In this document: one piece after another, positions 1 to 7,918 of the stretch
How positions within the stretch are numbered: position 1 is the stretch's first letter
Layout: each line of letters opens with the position of its first letter
IMG/VR virus record: IMGVR_UViG_3300030328_004798
Location: 1,466 to 65,465 of that record
Length of the DNA: 64,000 bases
Strand: one strand, 5' to 3'
Origin: a virus
The notes under the pieces: generated by a model
What the model was told of the DNA's origin: nothing
The model's input: the letters and a program-made list of their open reading frames with translations, nothing else
The model's database searches: none
Translations under genes and position numbers: made by a program

Positions 1-2
1 AC

Positions 3-296
3 GGAGTTACATTTTTAAAGATTAATGAAGTAGAATATAATAGAAATAGAAAAAATTTAAAAGATTATAAAGGTAATTTAATAGTTACCTTAGGTGAAAA
101 AGGAGTAGATTTTAATGGTACTATTATTCCACCTAAAAGACAGGCAGAAGTATCTGATTTATCAGGTGCTGGTGATACTTTTTTTGCCGCATTTGTTTGT
201 GGTATATTAAAAAATAAAGGTATCAAGTCTAGTATTGATTTTGCCCAAGATTGCGCACTATCAGTAATAGAAAAAAAAGGAGTAGTAATTATTTAA
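3..296 (+). CDS. PfkB-family sugar kinase, C-terminal part (5' end outside window)
   Basis: Only the last 97 codons are present; the frame is open from base 3 and stops at 294-296. The piece contains the segment IVTLGEKG and the PfkB signature GAGDTFFAA, whose Asp is the catalytic base that activates the sugar hydroxyl for phosphorylation. It ends with a helix and a short VVII strand, as in the heptose-7-phosphate kinase domain of HldE/RfaE. HldE-like kinases make precursors of ADP-heptose for lipopolysaccharide, which would suit the sugar cassette at 31-49 kb, but ribokinase-like relatives cannot be excluded from this fragment. Family assignment is firm; the substrate is inference. Confidence 0.8.
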   Translation, partial: GVTFLKINEVEYNRNRKNLKDYKGNLIVTLGEKGVDFNGTIIPPKRQAEVSDLSGAGDTFFAAFVCGILKNKGIKSSIDFAQDCALSVIEKKGVVII

Positions 297-302
297 AAAT
301 TA

Positions 303-334
303 TTTGGTTTTTGGATTATTATTTCGTATATTAA
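303..334 (+). promoter_or_regulatory. Class A (host-like) promoter upstream of the ssDNA-binding gene
   Basis: TTTGG at 303-307 lies 19 bases (first G to C) before TTTCGTATATTAA at 322-334. The same pair with the same spacing recurs at several other places in this window, always between genes. TTTG plus TATATTAA resembles the Bacteroidota sigma-A consensus TTTG-N19-21-TANNTTTG. It sits 28 bases before the gp32-like start codon. Confidence 0.65.
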
Positions 335-361
335 TGTTATATTAAAAAATAAGTTATAATT

Positions 362-1192
362 ATGGATTTATCATTACTTAAACAGAAATTGGACACCCTC
401 CAATCAAAACCTCAGGGTGGAGGTCAAAAGACCGATTATACTAAAATTTTTTGGAGACCTAGTGTAGGAAAACAACAAATTAGAATTGTACCTTCGGCTT
501 TTGACAAAAAGAACCCATTTAAAGAATTAAAATTCTATTATGGGATTACAAATAAGGTTATGATCTCACCTTTAAATTTTGGTGAAAAAGACCCTATTCA
601 TTTATTTTCTCAAAAACTTAGAGAAGAGTACAATAAAGAAAATTACATTCTTGCAAAAAAGTTAGACGCTAAAAACCGTATTTTTGTTCCTGTAGTAGTT
701 AGAGGAGAGGAGGATAAAGGTGTTAGATTATGGCAATTTGGTAAATTAGTATATGAAGAATTATTAGCACTTGCTGTTGATGACGAAATTGGAGATTATA
801 CTGATGTAGCTAGCGGTAGAGATTTAACAGTGGAAACTGTAGGCCCAGAATCAACTGGTACACCTTATAATAAATCTTCCGTAAGAGTTAGACTTAAAAC
901 CACACCACTTAGTGAAGATTCTGCTACTGTAGAAACATGGTTAAAGGAACAACCAAATCCTGAAGAATTATTTAAGCGTTATACTTTTGATGAAATGAAA
1001 TCAGCTTTAGAAAAATGGTTAGCTCCTGAAGAAGAAACTGAAGGAGATATTATATCTGAACCGTCAAATGATTTTGATAAGGATCCTAAAGATTTACCTT
1101 GGGAAGAAAACGGAAATAAATCTAAATTTAGTTTAGATACTTCTAAATCGAAACAAAGTAAAAAGGATGAATTTGATAATCTATTTGAATAA
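362..1192 (+). CDS. 32: Single-stranded DNA-binding protein, T4 gp32-like
   Basis: A 276-residue protein that would coat ssDNA during replication and recombination and recruit partners through its acidic tail. The N-terminal basic segment and following OB-fold-like region (about residues 25-200, with FWRPSVGKQQIRIVP and LWQFGKLVYEEL) match the gp32 family of T4-like phages. The C-terminal 60 residues are rich in Asp and Glu and end DEFDNLFE, as expected for the partner-binding tail. The protein contains no cysteine, so the zinc-binding ligands of T4 gp32 are absent. It is followed by uvsX with a one-base TAATG overlap, a typical recombination and replication pairing. Start ATG at 362 follows promoter boxes at 303-334. 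Confidence 0.88.
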   Translation: MDLSLLKQKLDTLQSKPQGGGQKTDYTKIFWRPSVGKQQIRIVPSAFDKKNPFKELKFYYGITNKVMISPLNFGEKDPIHLFSQKLREEYNKENYILAKKLDAKNRIFVPVVVRGEEDKGVRLWQFGKLVYEELLALAVDDEIGDYTDVASGRDLTVETVGPESTGTPYNKSSVRVRLKTTPLSEDSATVETWLKEQPNPEELFKRYTFDEMKSALEKWLAPEEETEGDIISEPSNDFDKDPKDLPWEENGNKSKFSLDTSKSKQSKKDEFDNLFE

Positions 1193-2271
1193 TGGGTAGA
1201 AAAAATAAAAAATCATTATCAGCAGCGGTATCTGCTGAGATCAAGGCTAATTTTGATTTAGGAAAGTTTAAATCTAAAAAAGGTTTAGATAAGAATATCA
1301 AATTTAAAGACCAGGAATGGATTCCATTATCACCAGCTTTTGGTGAAGTCACATCAGTCCCAGGTATTCCTATGGGGCACATTGTTTTACTTAGAGGTCA
1401 TTCAGATACAGGTAAAACTACAGCAATGATAGAAGCAGCAGTATCCGCTCAAAATAATGGTATACTGCCTGTTTTTATTATTACTGAGATGAAATGGAAT
1501 TGGGAACATGCTATTCAAATGGGTCTTGATATTGAAGTAGAACGCCATCCAGAAACTAATGAAGTTGTAGGTTATGAAGGTAATTTCCTTTATATTGATA
1601 GAGAAACTATTAATTCAATTGAAGACGTAGCTGGGTTTATTTTAGATTTATTAGATGAACAGAAAAAAGGTAATTTACCTTATGATCTATTATTCTTATG
1701 GGATAGTATTGGTTCTGTACCTTGTGAAATGTCACTTAAATCTAATAAAAATAACAATGAATGGAATGCAGGTGCAATGTCAACTCAATTTGGTAATAAT
1801 GTAAATCAAAAAATTACATTATCAAGAAAAGAATCCTCACCTTATACTAATACTTTAGTTTGTGTTAATAAAGTTTGGACATTAAAACCAGCTTCTCCTA
1901 TGGGTCAACCTAAGTTGATGAATAAGGGAGGTTATGCTATGTGGTTTGACTCAACATTTGTTGTTACATTTGGTAATATTATGTCTGCTGGAACATCTAA
2001 AATTAAAGCAATTAAAGATGGTAAACAAGTAGAATTTGCAAAAAGATGTAATTTACAAATTGATAAAAATCATATTAATGGTGTAACTACTAGAGGAAGA
2101 ATTGTTATGACACCTCATGGTTTTATTACAGATGAACCTAATGAATTGAAAAAGTATAAAAATGATCATGCTAAAGAATGGAGTAAAATTCTAGGTGGAT
2201 TAGATTTTGATGTAGTTGAAGAAGGGGAAGAAATACAAGATATTTCTCAATTTGAGAAAGAACCAGAATAA
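1192..2271 (+). CDS. uvsX: UvsX/RecA-like recombinase
   Basis: A 359-residue RecA-fold ATPase that would form filaments on ssDNA and drive strand exchange and recombination-dependent replication. Visible features are a Walker A motif GHSDTGKTT at about residues 69-77, a Walker B-like strand LLFLWDSIGS, and a conserved block around STQFGNNVNQKI. The C-terminus is acidic (VVEEGEEIQDISQFEKEPE). It overlaps the gp32-like gene by one base (TAATG), so the two are probably translationally coupled. Length and position next to gp32 support UvsX rather than a host-type RecA. Confidence 0.9.
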   Translation: MGRKNKKSLSAAVSAEIKANFDLGKFKSKKGLDKNIKFKDQEWIPLSPAFGEVTSVPGIPMGHIVLLRGHSDTGKTTAMIEAAVSAQNNGILPVFIITEMKWNWEHAIQMGLDIEVERHPETNEVVGYEGNFLYIDRETINSIEDVAGFILDLLDEQKKGNLPYDLLFLWDSIGSVPCEMSLKSNKNNNEWNAGAMSTQFGNNVNQKITLSRKESSPYTNTLVCVNKVWTLKPASPMGQPKLMNKGGYAMWFDSTFVVTFGNIMSAGTSKIKAIKDGKQVEFAKRCNLQIDKNHINGVTTRGRIVMTPHGFITDEPNELKKYKNDHAKEWSKILGGLDFDVVEEGEEIQDISQFEKEPE

Positions 2272-2276
2272 TAATA

Positions 2277-3326
2277 ATGAAGCATAAAGAACTATTTAAT
2301 CTACTGGATTCAGTCCAGGAAGACGGGGAAGAAACTCAATTAAAAAGACACGATAAAGTTCTATTAATAGATGGGTTGAACCTATTTTTTAGAAATTTTG
2401 CGATGCTTAATATGGTAAACCCTGATGGGGTTCATATTGGGGGTCTTGGAGGTTTTTTACGTTCTTTAGGTGCTTTAATTAGGCAAGTTCAACCAACCTC
2501 TGTTTATGTAGTATTCGATGGAGTGGGTTCAACAACCAACCGCAAGAACCTACTCCCCGAATACAAAGAGGATAGAAACCTTCAACGAATTACTAATTGG
2601 GAAATATTTGAAGATGTTGATGATGAACACGATGCGAAAGTAGACCAAATAGTGCGTCTAATCCAGTATTTAAAATTATTACCTATTAAAACCATAACAA
2701 TTGATAAGGTAGAAGCTGATGATGTTATAGCAGTGTTATCTAAAAAATTTGTTGAAAAATTTAATTCAACTGTATTCATAGTTTCTAGTGATAAAGATTT
2801 TGTTCAATTGGTTACTGATAAAATTATTTTATATAGACCAATGGAAAAAGAATATTATACACCTAAAACTGTTGAAGAGAAATTTGGTTGTTTATCTGGT
2901 AATTTTATTTTATACAAAACATTATTAGGGGATAACTCAGATAAAATACCAGGAGTTAAAGGTTTAGGTATGAAAGGAATATTTAAAAAATTTCCTGAAT
3001 TAAAAGAACAAAAACTAATATTAGAGGATATTTTTGATATATCTACTAGGAAATTTAAAGAACATGTTGTATATTCAAGAATAATACATGATAGAAATAG
3101 GTTGGAAACTAGTTATAAAGTTATGGATCTATCTATTCCCATGATAGATGAAGAAGAAAAAGAACACCTTGACACAGTTATTGAATCAGAATTTCCTGAT
3201 TTACATAATAAACTTTTTATTCAATTATATAATACGGATAAATTAGGAGGTATGATTAGGAATTTAGATATATGGTTAAGAGATAATTTTTTACAATTTA
3301 AAGGTTACAAAATTGACATTAAATAA
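2277..3326 (+). CDS. 5'-3' exonuclease / flap endonuclease (T4 RNase H-like)
   Basis: A 349-residue FEN/5'-3' exonuclease-family protein expected to remove RNA primers and 5' flaps from Okazaki fragments. Acidic metal-site motifs are visible: LIDGLNLFFRN near residue 30, VYVVFDG near residue 80, KVEADDVIAVL, SSDKDFVQLV, and GDNSDKIPGVKGLG, the last being the helix-hairpin-helix entry typical of this family. The length is close to T4 RNase H (about 305) with an extra C-terminal segment. It starts 5 bases after uvsX stops and overlaps the helicase gene downstream by 14 bases, consistent with a replication operon. Confidence 0.87.
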   Translation: MKHKELFNLLDSVQEDGEETQLKRHDKVLLIDGLNLFFRNFAMLNMVNPDGVHIGGLGGFLRSLGALIRQVQPTSVYVVFDGVGSTTNRKNLLPEYKEDRNLQRITNWEIFEDVDDEHDAKVDQIVRLIQYLKLLPIKTITIDKVEADDVIAVLSKKFVEKFNSTVFIVSSDKDFVQLVTDKIILYRPMEKEYYTPKTVEEKFGCLSGNFILYKTLLGDNSDKIPGVKGLGMKGIFKKFPELKEQKLILEDIFDISTRKFKEHVVYSRIIHDRNRLETSYKVMDLSIPMIDEEEKEHLDTVIESEFPDLHNKLFIQLYNTDKLGGMIRNLDIWLRDNFLQFKGYKIDIK

Positions 3327-4680
3327 TATAAATCAATACGGAACAGAATTTCAGATAAAGGTTTTATCTTCATTACTTACTCATAAAGAGTTTTTAACTA
3401 ATATTCATGATATTGTTAGTGAAGAATATTTTGAAAATAATGCTCAAAAATGGACAATTAAAGAAATTTTAAAATATTATGATAAGTATCATACGACACC
3501 TTCATTAGAAGTACTTAAAGTTGAATTACAAAAGTTAGATAATGATGTTTTAAAAGTATCTATAAAGGAACAATTAAAACAAGCTTATGTTACATCAGAT
3601 GAAGACTTAGAATATGTACAAGAAGAGTTTACTAATTTTTGTAAAAACCAACAATTAAAAAAAGCTTTAATGACTTCTGTTGATTTATTAAAAGCAGGAG
3701 ACTTTGAAGGAATAAGACATATAGTTGATAATGCTTTAAAAGCTGGGCAAGATAAAAACGTAGGACATGAATATAATAAAAATATTGAAGATAGATATAG
3801 AAAAAATTCTAGAATTACTATACCTACGCCTTGGGATCGTATTAATGAATTATTACAAGGTGGACTGGGAAATGGAGATTTTGGTCTTATCTTTGGTAAT
3901 CCTGGAGGTGGTAAATCGTGGTCTTTAGTTGCTTTAGGTGGGTATGCAGTAAGGTTAGGTTATAATGTTATTCATTACACTTTAGAACTAGGCGAAGATT
4001 ATATTGGAAAGAGATATGACTCTTTCTTTACTAAGATACCAGTTACTAAAATTGATTCATTTAAAGATAAAGTTGAAGAAATGGTTCCTCAATTACCTGG
4101 TCAATTAGTTATTAAAGAATTCCCAACAGGTAGAGCAACTATGTCAACTATTGAGTCGCATATTAATAAATGTTCTGGTATGGGGGTTCGACCAGATTTA
4201 GTAATTATTGATTATGTAGACCTTCTCTCAGGAAAAAGAAAAACTCGTGAACGTAAAGACGAAATTGATGATATTTATAGCAGCGCAAAAGGATTAGCAA
4301 GGCAATTAAGCATACCTATTTGGTCTGTTTCACAGGTAAACAGAGCAGGTGCACAAGACAAAATTATAGAAGGAGATAAAGCAGCAGGATCATATGATAA
4401 AATGATGATTTCTGATTTCGCGATGTCCTTATCTAGAAAAAAAGAAGATAAAGTCAATGGCACCGGTCGTTTTCATATAATGAAAAATAGATATGGTATG
4501 GATGGCCTTACATTTTCTGTTAGTGCCGACACTTCAACAGGTCATTTTGAAGTATTTGATTATAAAGATAGTGAAGAAGAAACATTAGCCCCAAAAACGG
4601 CTTCAAATAAATTTGACACAGATGTTGATAACTATGATAAGCAAATGTTATGGAAAAAATTAAAAGAATTTAAAAAATAA
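3313..4680 (+). CDS. 41: Replicative DNA helicase, DnaB/T4 gp41-like
   Basis: A 455-residue RecA-type hexameric helicase that would unwind the fork 5'-3' and work with the primase. The N-terminal third is helical, followed by the ATPase core with Walker A GNPGGGKS at about residue 195, Walker B LVIIDYVDLLSG, and a conserved block QVNRAGAQDK matching the DnaB H4 region (usually SQLNR). The likely start is TTG at 3313, because no ATG occurs early in this frame and the next in-frame ATG lies well inside the conserved region. It overlaps the exonuclease gene by 14 bases. A primase gene is not present in the window. Confidence 0.88.
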   Translation: MTLNNINQYGTEFQIKVLSSLLTHKEFLTNIHDIVSEEYFENNAQKWTIKEILKYYDKYHTTPSLEVLKVELQKLDNDVLKVSIKEQLKQAYVTSDEDLEYVQEEFTNFCKNQQLKKALMTSVDLLKAGDFEGIRHIVDNALKAGQDKNVGHEYNKNIEDRYRKNSRITIPTPWDRINELLQGGLGNGDFGLIFGNPGGGKSWSLVALGGYAVRLGYNVIHYTLELGEDYIGKRYDSFFTKIPVTKIDSFKDKVEEMVPQLPGQLVIKEFPTGRATMSTIESHINKCSGMGVRPDLVIIDYVDLLSGKRKTRERKDEIDDIYSSAKGLARQLSIPIWSVSQVNRAGAQDKIIEGDKAAGSYDKMMISDFAMSLSRKKEDKVNGTGRFHIMKNRYGMDGLTFSVSADTSTGHFEVFDYKDSEEETLAPKTASNKFDTDVDNYDKQMLWKKLKEFKK

Positions 4681-4698
4681 TTTATTAATATTAATTAA

Positions 4699-5685
4699 AT
4701 GGCAAAAAAATCATTAATGCAAGAAAGAATAGTTTATAAACCTTTTGAATATCCAAAAGCTTTTGACTTTTATATGAAACAACAACAAGCACATTGGCTT
4801 TGGACTGAGGTACCTATGATGGCAGATGTAAATGATTGGAAACAAAATTTAACAGAAACAGAAAAAAATATTATTGGTTCTATTTTAAAAGGGTTTGCTC
4901 AAACAGAAACTGTAGTAAATGATTATTGGTCTACTTTGGTTACAAAATGGTTTAGAAAACCAGAGGTTATAGCTATGGCTGTTACTTTTGGTTGTTTTGA
5001 AACTATTCATGCTGAAGCTTATTCTTTATTAAATGAAGAATTAGGTTTAGATGATTTTGCTGAATTTTTAGAAGATGAAACAACAATGGCTAAAATAGAA
5101 AATTTAATGAATGTTAGAGATGATCATGAGGGTAATCCTGATTGGCATGAAAGAGCTAAATCTTTAGCTATATTTTCTGCATTTACAGAAGGTGTAAATT
5201 TATTTTCATCATTTGCTGTTTTATTGTCATTTAAATTAAGAAATTTACTTAAAGGTGTTGGGCAAATAGTAGAATGGAGTATTAGAGATGAATCATTACA
5301 CTCAGAAGCAGGTTGTTGGTTATTTAGAACTTTACTTAAAGAACATCCTGAATTAGATACACCTGAATTAAAAACTCAAGTTGAGGAAGCAGCTAGATTA
5401 TCTTTAAAGTTAGAATTAGATTTTATAGATAAAGTTTATGAAATGGGTGATTTAGAAGGATGTTCTAAATATGATTTAGTTTCATTTATAAAACATAGAG
5501 TAAATACTAAAATGGGTGATTTAGGATATGAACCTATTGTAAATGGTATTGACCAAGAAGCAGTACAAAGAATGAGTTGGTTTGATAGTTTATCAGCTGG
5601 AAAACAACACACAGATTTCTTTGCAAACAGAGTTACAAATTATTCAAAAGGAGTCCAAAATTGGGATTCATCAGCATTATTTTAA
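4699..5685 (+). CDS. nrdB: Ribonucleotide reductase class I, beta subunit
   Basis: A 328-residue NrdB that houses the diiron-tyrosyl cofactor for reducing ribonucleotides to deoxyribonucleotides. Metal ligands are visible as QTETVV, the ETIHAEAYS block (Glu and His ligands followed by the radical Tyr), TEGVNLFSSFA (Glu) and RDESLHSEAG (Glu, His). The retained Tyr in AEAYS argues for a classical tyrosyl-radical enzyme. The C-terminal peptide DSSALF is the likely docking tail to NrdA. The alpha subunit gene follows after one very small gene. It supplies dNTPs locally for the adjoining replication genes. Confidence 0.93.
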   Translation: MAKKSLMQERIVYKPFEYPKAFDFYMKQQQAHWLWTEVPMMADVNDWKQNLTETEKNIIGSILKGFAQTETVVNDYWSTLVTKWFRKPEVIAMAVTFGCFETIHAEAYSLLNEELGLDDFAEFLEDETTMAKIENLMNVRDDHEGNPDWHERAKSLAIFSAFTEGVNLFSSFAVLLSFKLRNLLKGVGQIVEWSIRDESLHSEAGCWLFRTLLKEHPELDTPELKTQVEEAARLSLKLELDFIDKVYEMGDLEGCSKYDLVSFIKHRVNTKMGDLGYEPIVNGIDQEAVQRMSWFDSLSAGKQHTDFFANRVTNYSKGVQNWDSSALF

Positions 5686-5686
5686 T

Positions 5687-5830
5687 ATGAGTGTAGTAGA
5701 AGAAGGAATATTAGTTTTAACTGTTTTAGGTACAATAATGGCCATGTTAATTGGTTCATTAGGTAATAAAGAAAAAGTAGGCTGTCAAAGCTTAAATTGT
5801 AAATGTAAATGTAAAAAAAATGGAAAATAA
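5687..5830 (+). CDS. Small membrane protein with Cys-rich tail (47 aa)
   Basis: A 47-residue protein between nrdB and nrdA. It has one hydrophobic segment (about residues 8-26) and a tail rich in cysteine and lysine (CQSLNCKCKCKK). The ATG at 5687 is preferred over an upstream in-frame ATG inside nrdB because it starts two bases after the nrdB stop and leaves a clean membrane segment. It overlaps nrdA by 11 bases. The function is not recognised. The CXCXC tail could bind metal or act as a small thiol redox partner, but this is only a guess. Confidence 0.6.
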   Translation: MSVVEEGILVLTVLGTIMAMLIGSLGNKEKVGCQSLNCKCKCKKNGK

Positions 5831-7535
5831 CGCATTACAAGTAGATTATAGTGATTGGGAAGCAGGAAAAAATTATCCTGAATGGATGGATGAGATTTCA
5901 TTAGCAACAATATCTAAGGGTTACCTTCTCCCAGGTGAAGACGTAAAAAAAGCGTATAGAAGAGTTGCTAAAGCAGCTGCATTTAGACTTAAAAAACCAG
6001 AAATGGAAGCTAAATTCTATAAAATAATATGGAATGGTTGGCTTGGATTAGCATCTCCTGTTATCTCTAATATGGGTACAGATAGAGGCTTACCTATTTC
6101 TTGTTATGGTATTGATACTCCTGATTCAATTAGGGGAATAGGATTAACAAATGCTGAATTAATGAGATTAACTTCTAAAGGTGGTGGTGTTGGGATTGGT
6201 GTATCTCGTATTAGACCTAGAGGTACAGAAATAGCAGGTAATGGTAAATCTGAAGGTGTTGTTCCTTGGTGTAAAATTTATGATTCTTCTATTATAGCAA
6301 CAAATCAAGGTAATGTGAGAAGAGGGGCTGCATCAGTCAATTTAGATATTGAACATCCAGATATAGATGAATTTTTACAAATAAGAAGACCAAAAGGGGA
6401 TCCTAATAGACAATGCTTAAATTTACATCAATGTGTAGTTGTAGGAGATAATTTTATGCGTAAATTAGAAGCTAGAGAACCAGAAACGTTAAATACTTGG
6501 GCAACTATACTTAAAGCTAGAATGGAAACAGGAGAGCCTTATGTAATGTATAAAGATAATGTTAATAAAGATAACCCAATAGCATATAGGTTAAATAATT
6601 TAGAAGTTACTATGACTAATATATGCTCTGAGATTACATTATTTACAGATGAAGAACACTCATTTATTTGTTGTTTATCTTCTTTAAATTTAGCTAAATA
6701 TGAAGAATGGAAGGATACAGACACAGTTGAATTAGCAACTTGGTTTTTAGATGGTGTAATGCAAGAATTTATAGATAAATCTAATGGTAAAGATTCATTA
6801 AGAAGAACTCATTATCATGCTAAAAAAGGTAGAGCATTAGGTTTAGGTGTAATGGGTTGGCATACATTTTTACAACAAAAAGGACTACCATTTAATTCTA
6901 TAGCTTCTACAGCACATACTCATAATATATTTTCTGATATAAGAAATAAAGCAGAAAAAGCATCAATGGAATTAGCTGTTGAGTATGGAGAACCTATGTG
7001 GTGTAGAGGAACAGGTATGAGAAATACTCATTTACTTGCTGTTGCTCCAACAGTCTCTAATTCTGTTATAACAGGTGGGATATCAGCTGGTATTGAACCC
7101 TTACCTGGGAATGTTTATACTTTTAATGGTGCTAAAGGTACTTTTATTAGAAAAAATAAAGTATTAGAAGCCTTACTGGAAGAAAAAAAGCAAAATAAAA
7201 ATAAATGGTGGGAACAAATGTTACAAGATGGTGGATCAGTACAAAATCTCCCAGATAGTGTATTAACCCCTGATGAAAAAGAATTATTTTTAACGTTTTC
7301 TGAAATAAACCAATTAGAACTTGTACGACAAGCCGCGATAAGACAAAGATATATTGACCAAACTCAATCTCTGAATTTATCATTTGACCCCAATGATTCA
7401 CCAAAATGGATAAATCAAGTACATATGGAAGCGTGGAAGCTTGGGATAAAAACACTCTATTATTTAAGAACTGACAGTGTGATAAAAGGTGATCTTGGCT
7501 CAAGAATGGCAGATTGTGTGAGTTGTGACGGGTAG
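5820..7535 (+). CDS. nrdA: Ribonucleotide reductase class I, alpha subunit (short form)
   Basis: A 571-residue catalytic subunit of ribonucleoside-diphosphate reductase. Key residues are visible: the redox Cys in PISCYGID, the N-x-C-x-E active site in TNICSEITL, the second redox Cys in CCLSSLNLA, the radical-transfer tyrosines in TLYYLR, and a C-terminal CVSC pair for regeneration by thioredoxin or glutaredoxin. It is well below the usual 750 or so residues and lacks the N-terminal ATP-cone, so overall activity control by dATP is probably missing. It starts inside the small gene upstream. A phage thioredoxin at 17287 could reduce it. Confidence 0.92.
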   Translation: MENNALQVDYSDWEAGKNYPEWMDEISLATISKGYLLPGEDVKKAYRRVAKAAAFRLKKPEMEAKFYKIIWNGWLGLASPVISNMGTDRGLPISCYGIDTPDSIRGIGLTNAELMRLTSKGGGVGIGVSRIRPRGTEIAGNGKSEGVVPWCKIYDSSIIATNQGNVRRGAASVNLDIEHPDIDEFLQIRRPKGDPNRQCLNLHQCVVVGDNFMRKLEAREPETLNTWATILKARMETGEPYVMYKDNVNKDNPIAYRLNNLEVTMTNICSEITLFTDEEHSFICCLSSLNLAKYEEWKDTDTVELATWFLDGVMQEFIDKSNGKDSLRRTHYHAKKGRALGLGVMGWHTFLQQKGLPFNSIASTAHTHNIFSDIRNKAEKASMELAVEYGEPMWCRGTGMRNTHLLAVAPTVSNSVITGGISAGIEPLPGNVYTFNGAKGTFIRKNKVLEALLEEKKQNKNKWWEQMLQDGGSVQNLPDSVLTPDEKELFLTFSEINQLELVRQAAIRQRYIDQTQSLNLSFDPNDSPKWINQVHMEAWKLGIKTLYYLRTDSVIKGDLGSRMADCVSCDG

Positions 7536-7536
7536 T

Positions 7537-7548
7537 CATATGTATAAC
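7537..7548 (+). promoter_or_regulatory. Class B (possible late) promoter box
   Basis: CATATGTATAAC fits the recurrent TATATNTATAA(C/T) motif found before several genes here. It lies directly after the nrdA stop and 53 bases before the next start codon. No TTTGG box is seen at the class A spacing. Confidence 0.4.
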
Positions 7549-7601
7549 CGTTATTCTTCATAGTTGTTAGTTACATTTTGTTTAACTAAAATCATATTTT
7601 T

Positions 7602-7832
7602 ATGGAAATTTTAACTAAAATTGGCTCTTGGGCTAATAAACTGACTGAAATCGGAATTTCAGTTGTTGGACTCGGAATAGTACTTGAAGTATTATTTGGC
7701 GGAGTAGGTATTCCTTTTTGGAATGATTTATCTATAGTAGATAATATTATGGGAATATTAGGCAGTCTTAACGCAGAAGGTTTACTTGGATTAGTAGGTG
7801 CCTTTGTATTATATTATATTATTAAGAAATAA
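7602..7832 (+). CDS. Small membrane protein (76 aa)
   Basis: A 76-residue protein with two or three hydrophobic segments (about residues 18-34 and 50-75) separated by a short polar stretch DLSIVDN. It is not recognised. It is the last gene before a strong terminator at 7859, so it closes the nrd transcript or forms its own small unit from the motif at 7537. Its size and hydrophobicity would also suit a holin or an inner-membrane accessory protein. Confidence 0.6.
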   Translation: MEILTKIGSWANKLTEIGISVVGLGIVLEVLFGGVGIPFWNDLSIVDNIMGILGSLNAEGLLGLVGAFVLYYIIKK

Positions 7833-7858
7833 GCAAAGATTGCGGAAAAATTGAAGAA

Positions 7859-7884
7859 GGGATGCACTAGCATCCCTTTTTTTT
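7859..7884 (+). terminator. Rho-independent terminator
   Basis: A perfect 7-base stem GGGATGC / GCATCCC with a four-base ACTA loop (7859-7876) is followed by eight T residues. It separates the replication/nrd block from the exported-protein cluster. Confidence 0.92.
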
Positions 7885-7897
7885 ATATTTATAAATA
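7884..7897 (+). promoter_or_regulatory. Class B (possible late) promoter box
   Basis: TATATTTATAAATA lies just after the terminator and 22 bases before the start of the T9SS-cargo gene. It contains TATAAATA, identical to the T4 late promoter core, as well as the TATATTTATAA motif found elsewhere in the window. Confidence 0.55.
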
Positions 7898-7918
7898 AAT
7901 TATTAAATAAATTTTATA

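Noticed and set aside
5582-5830. Longer 82-codon version of the small protein between nrdB and nrdA
   Set aside because: The upstream start lies deep in nrdB; the ATG two bases after the nrdB stop gives a tidy single-helix protein.
7147-7539. 130-codon open frame on the minus strand antisense to nrdA
   Set aside because: It lies wholly inside a strongly conserved gene on the other strand, its translation has no recognisable domain, and the same is true of the other antisense frames in the window.
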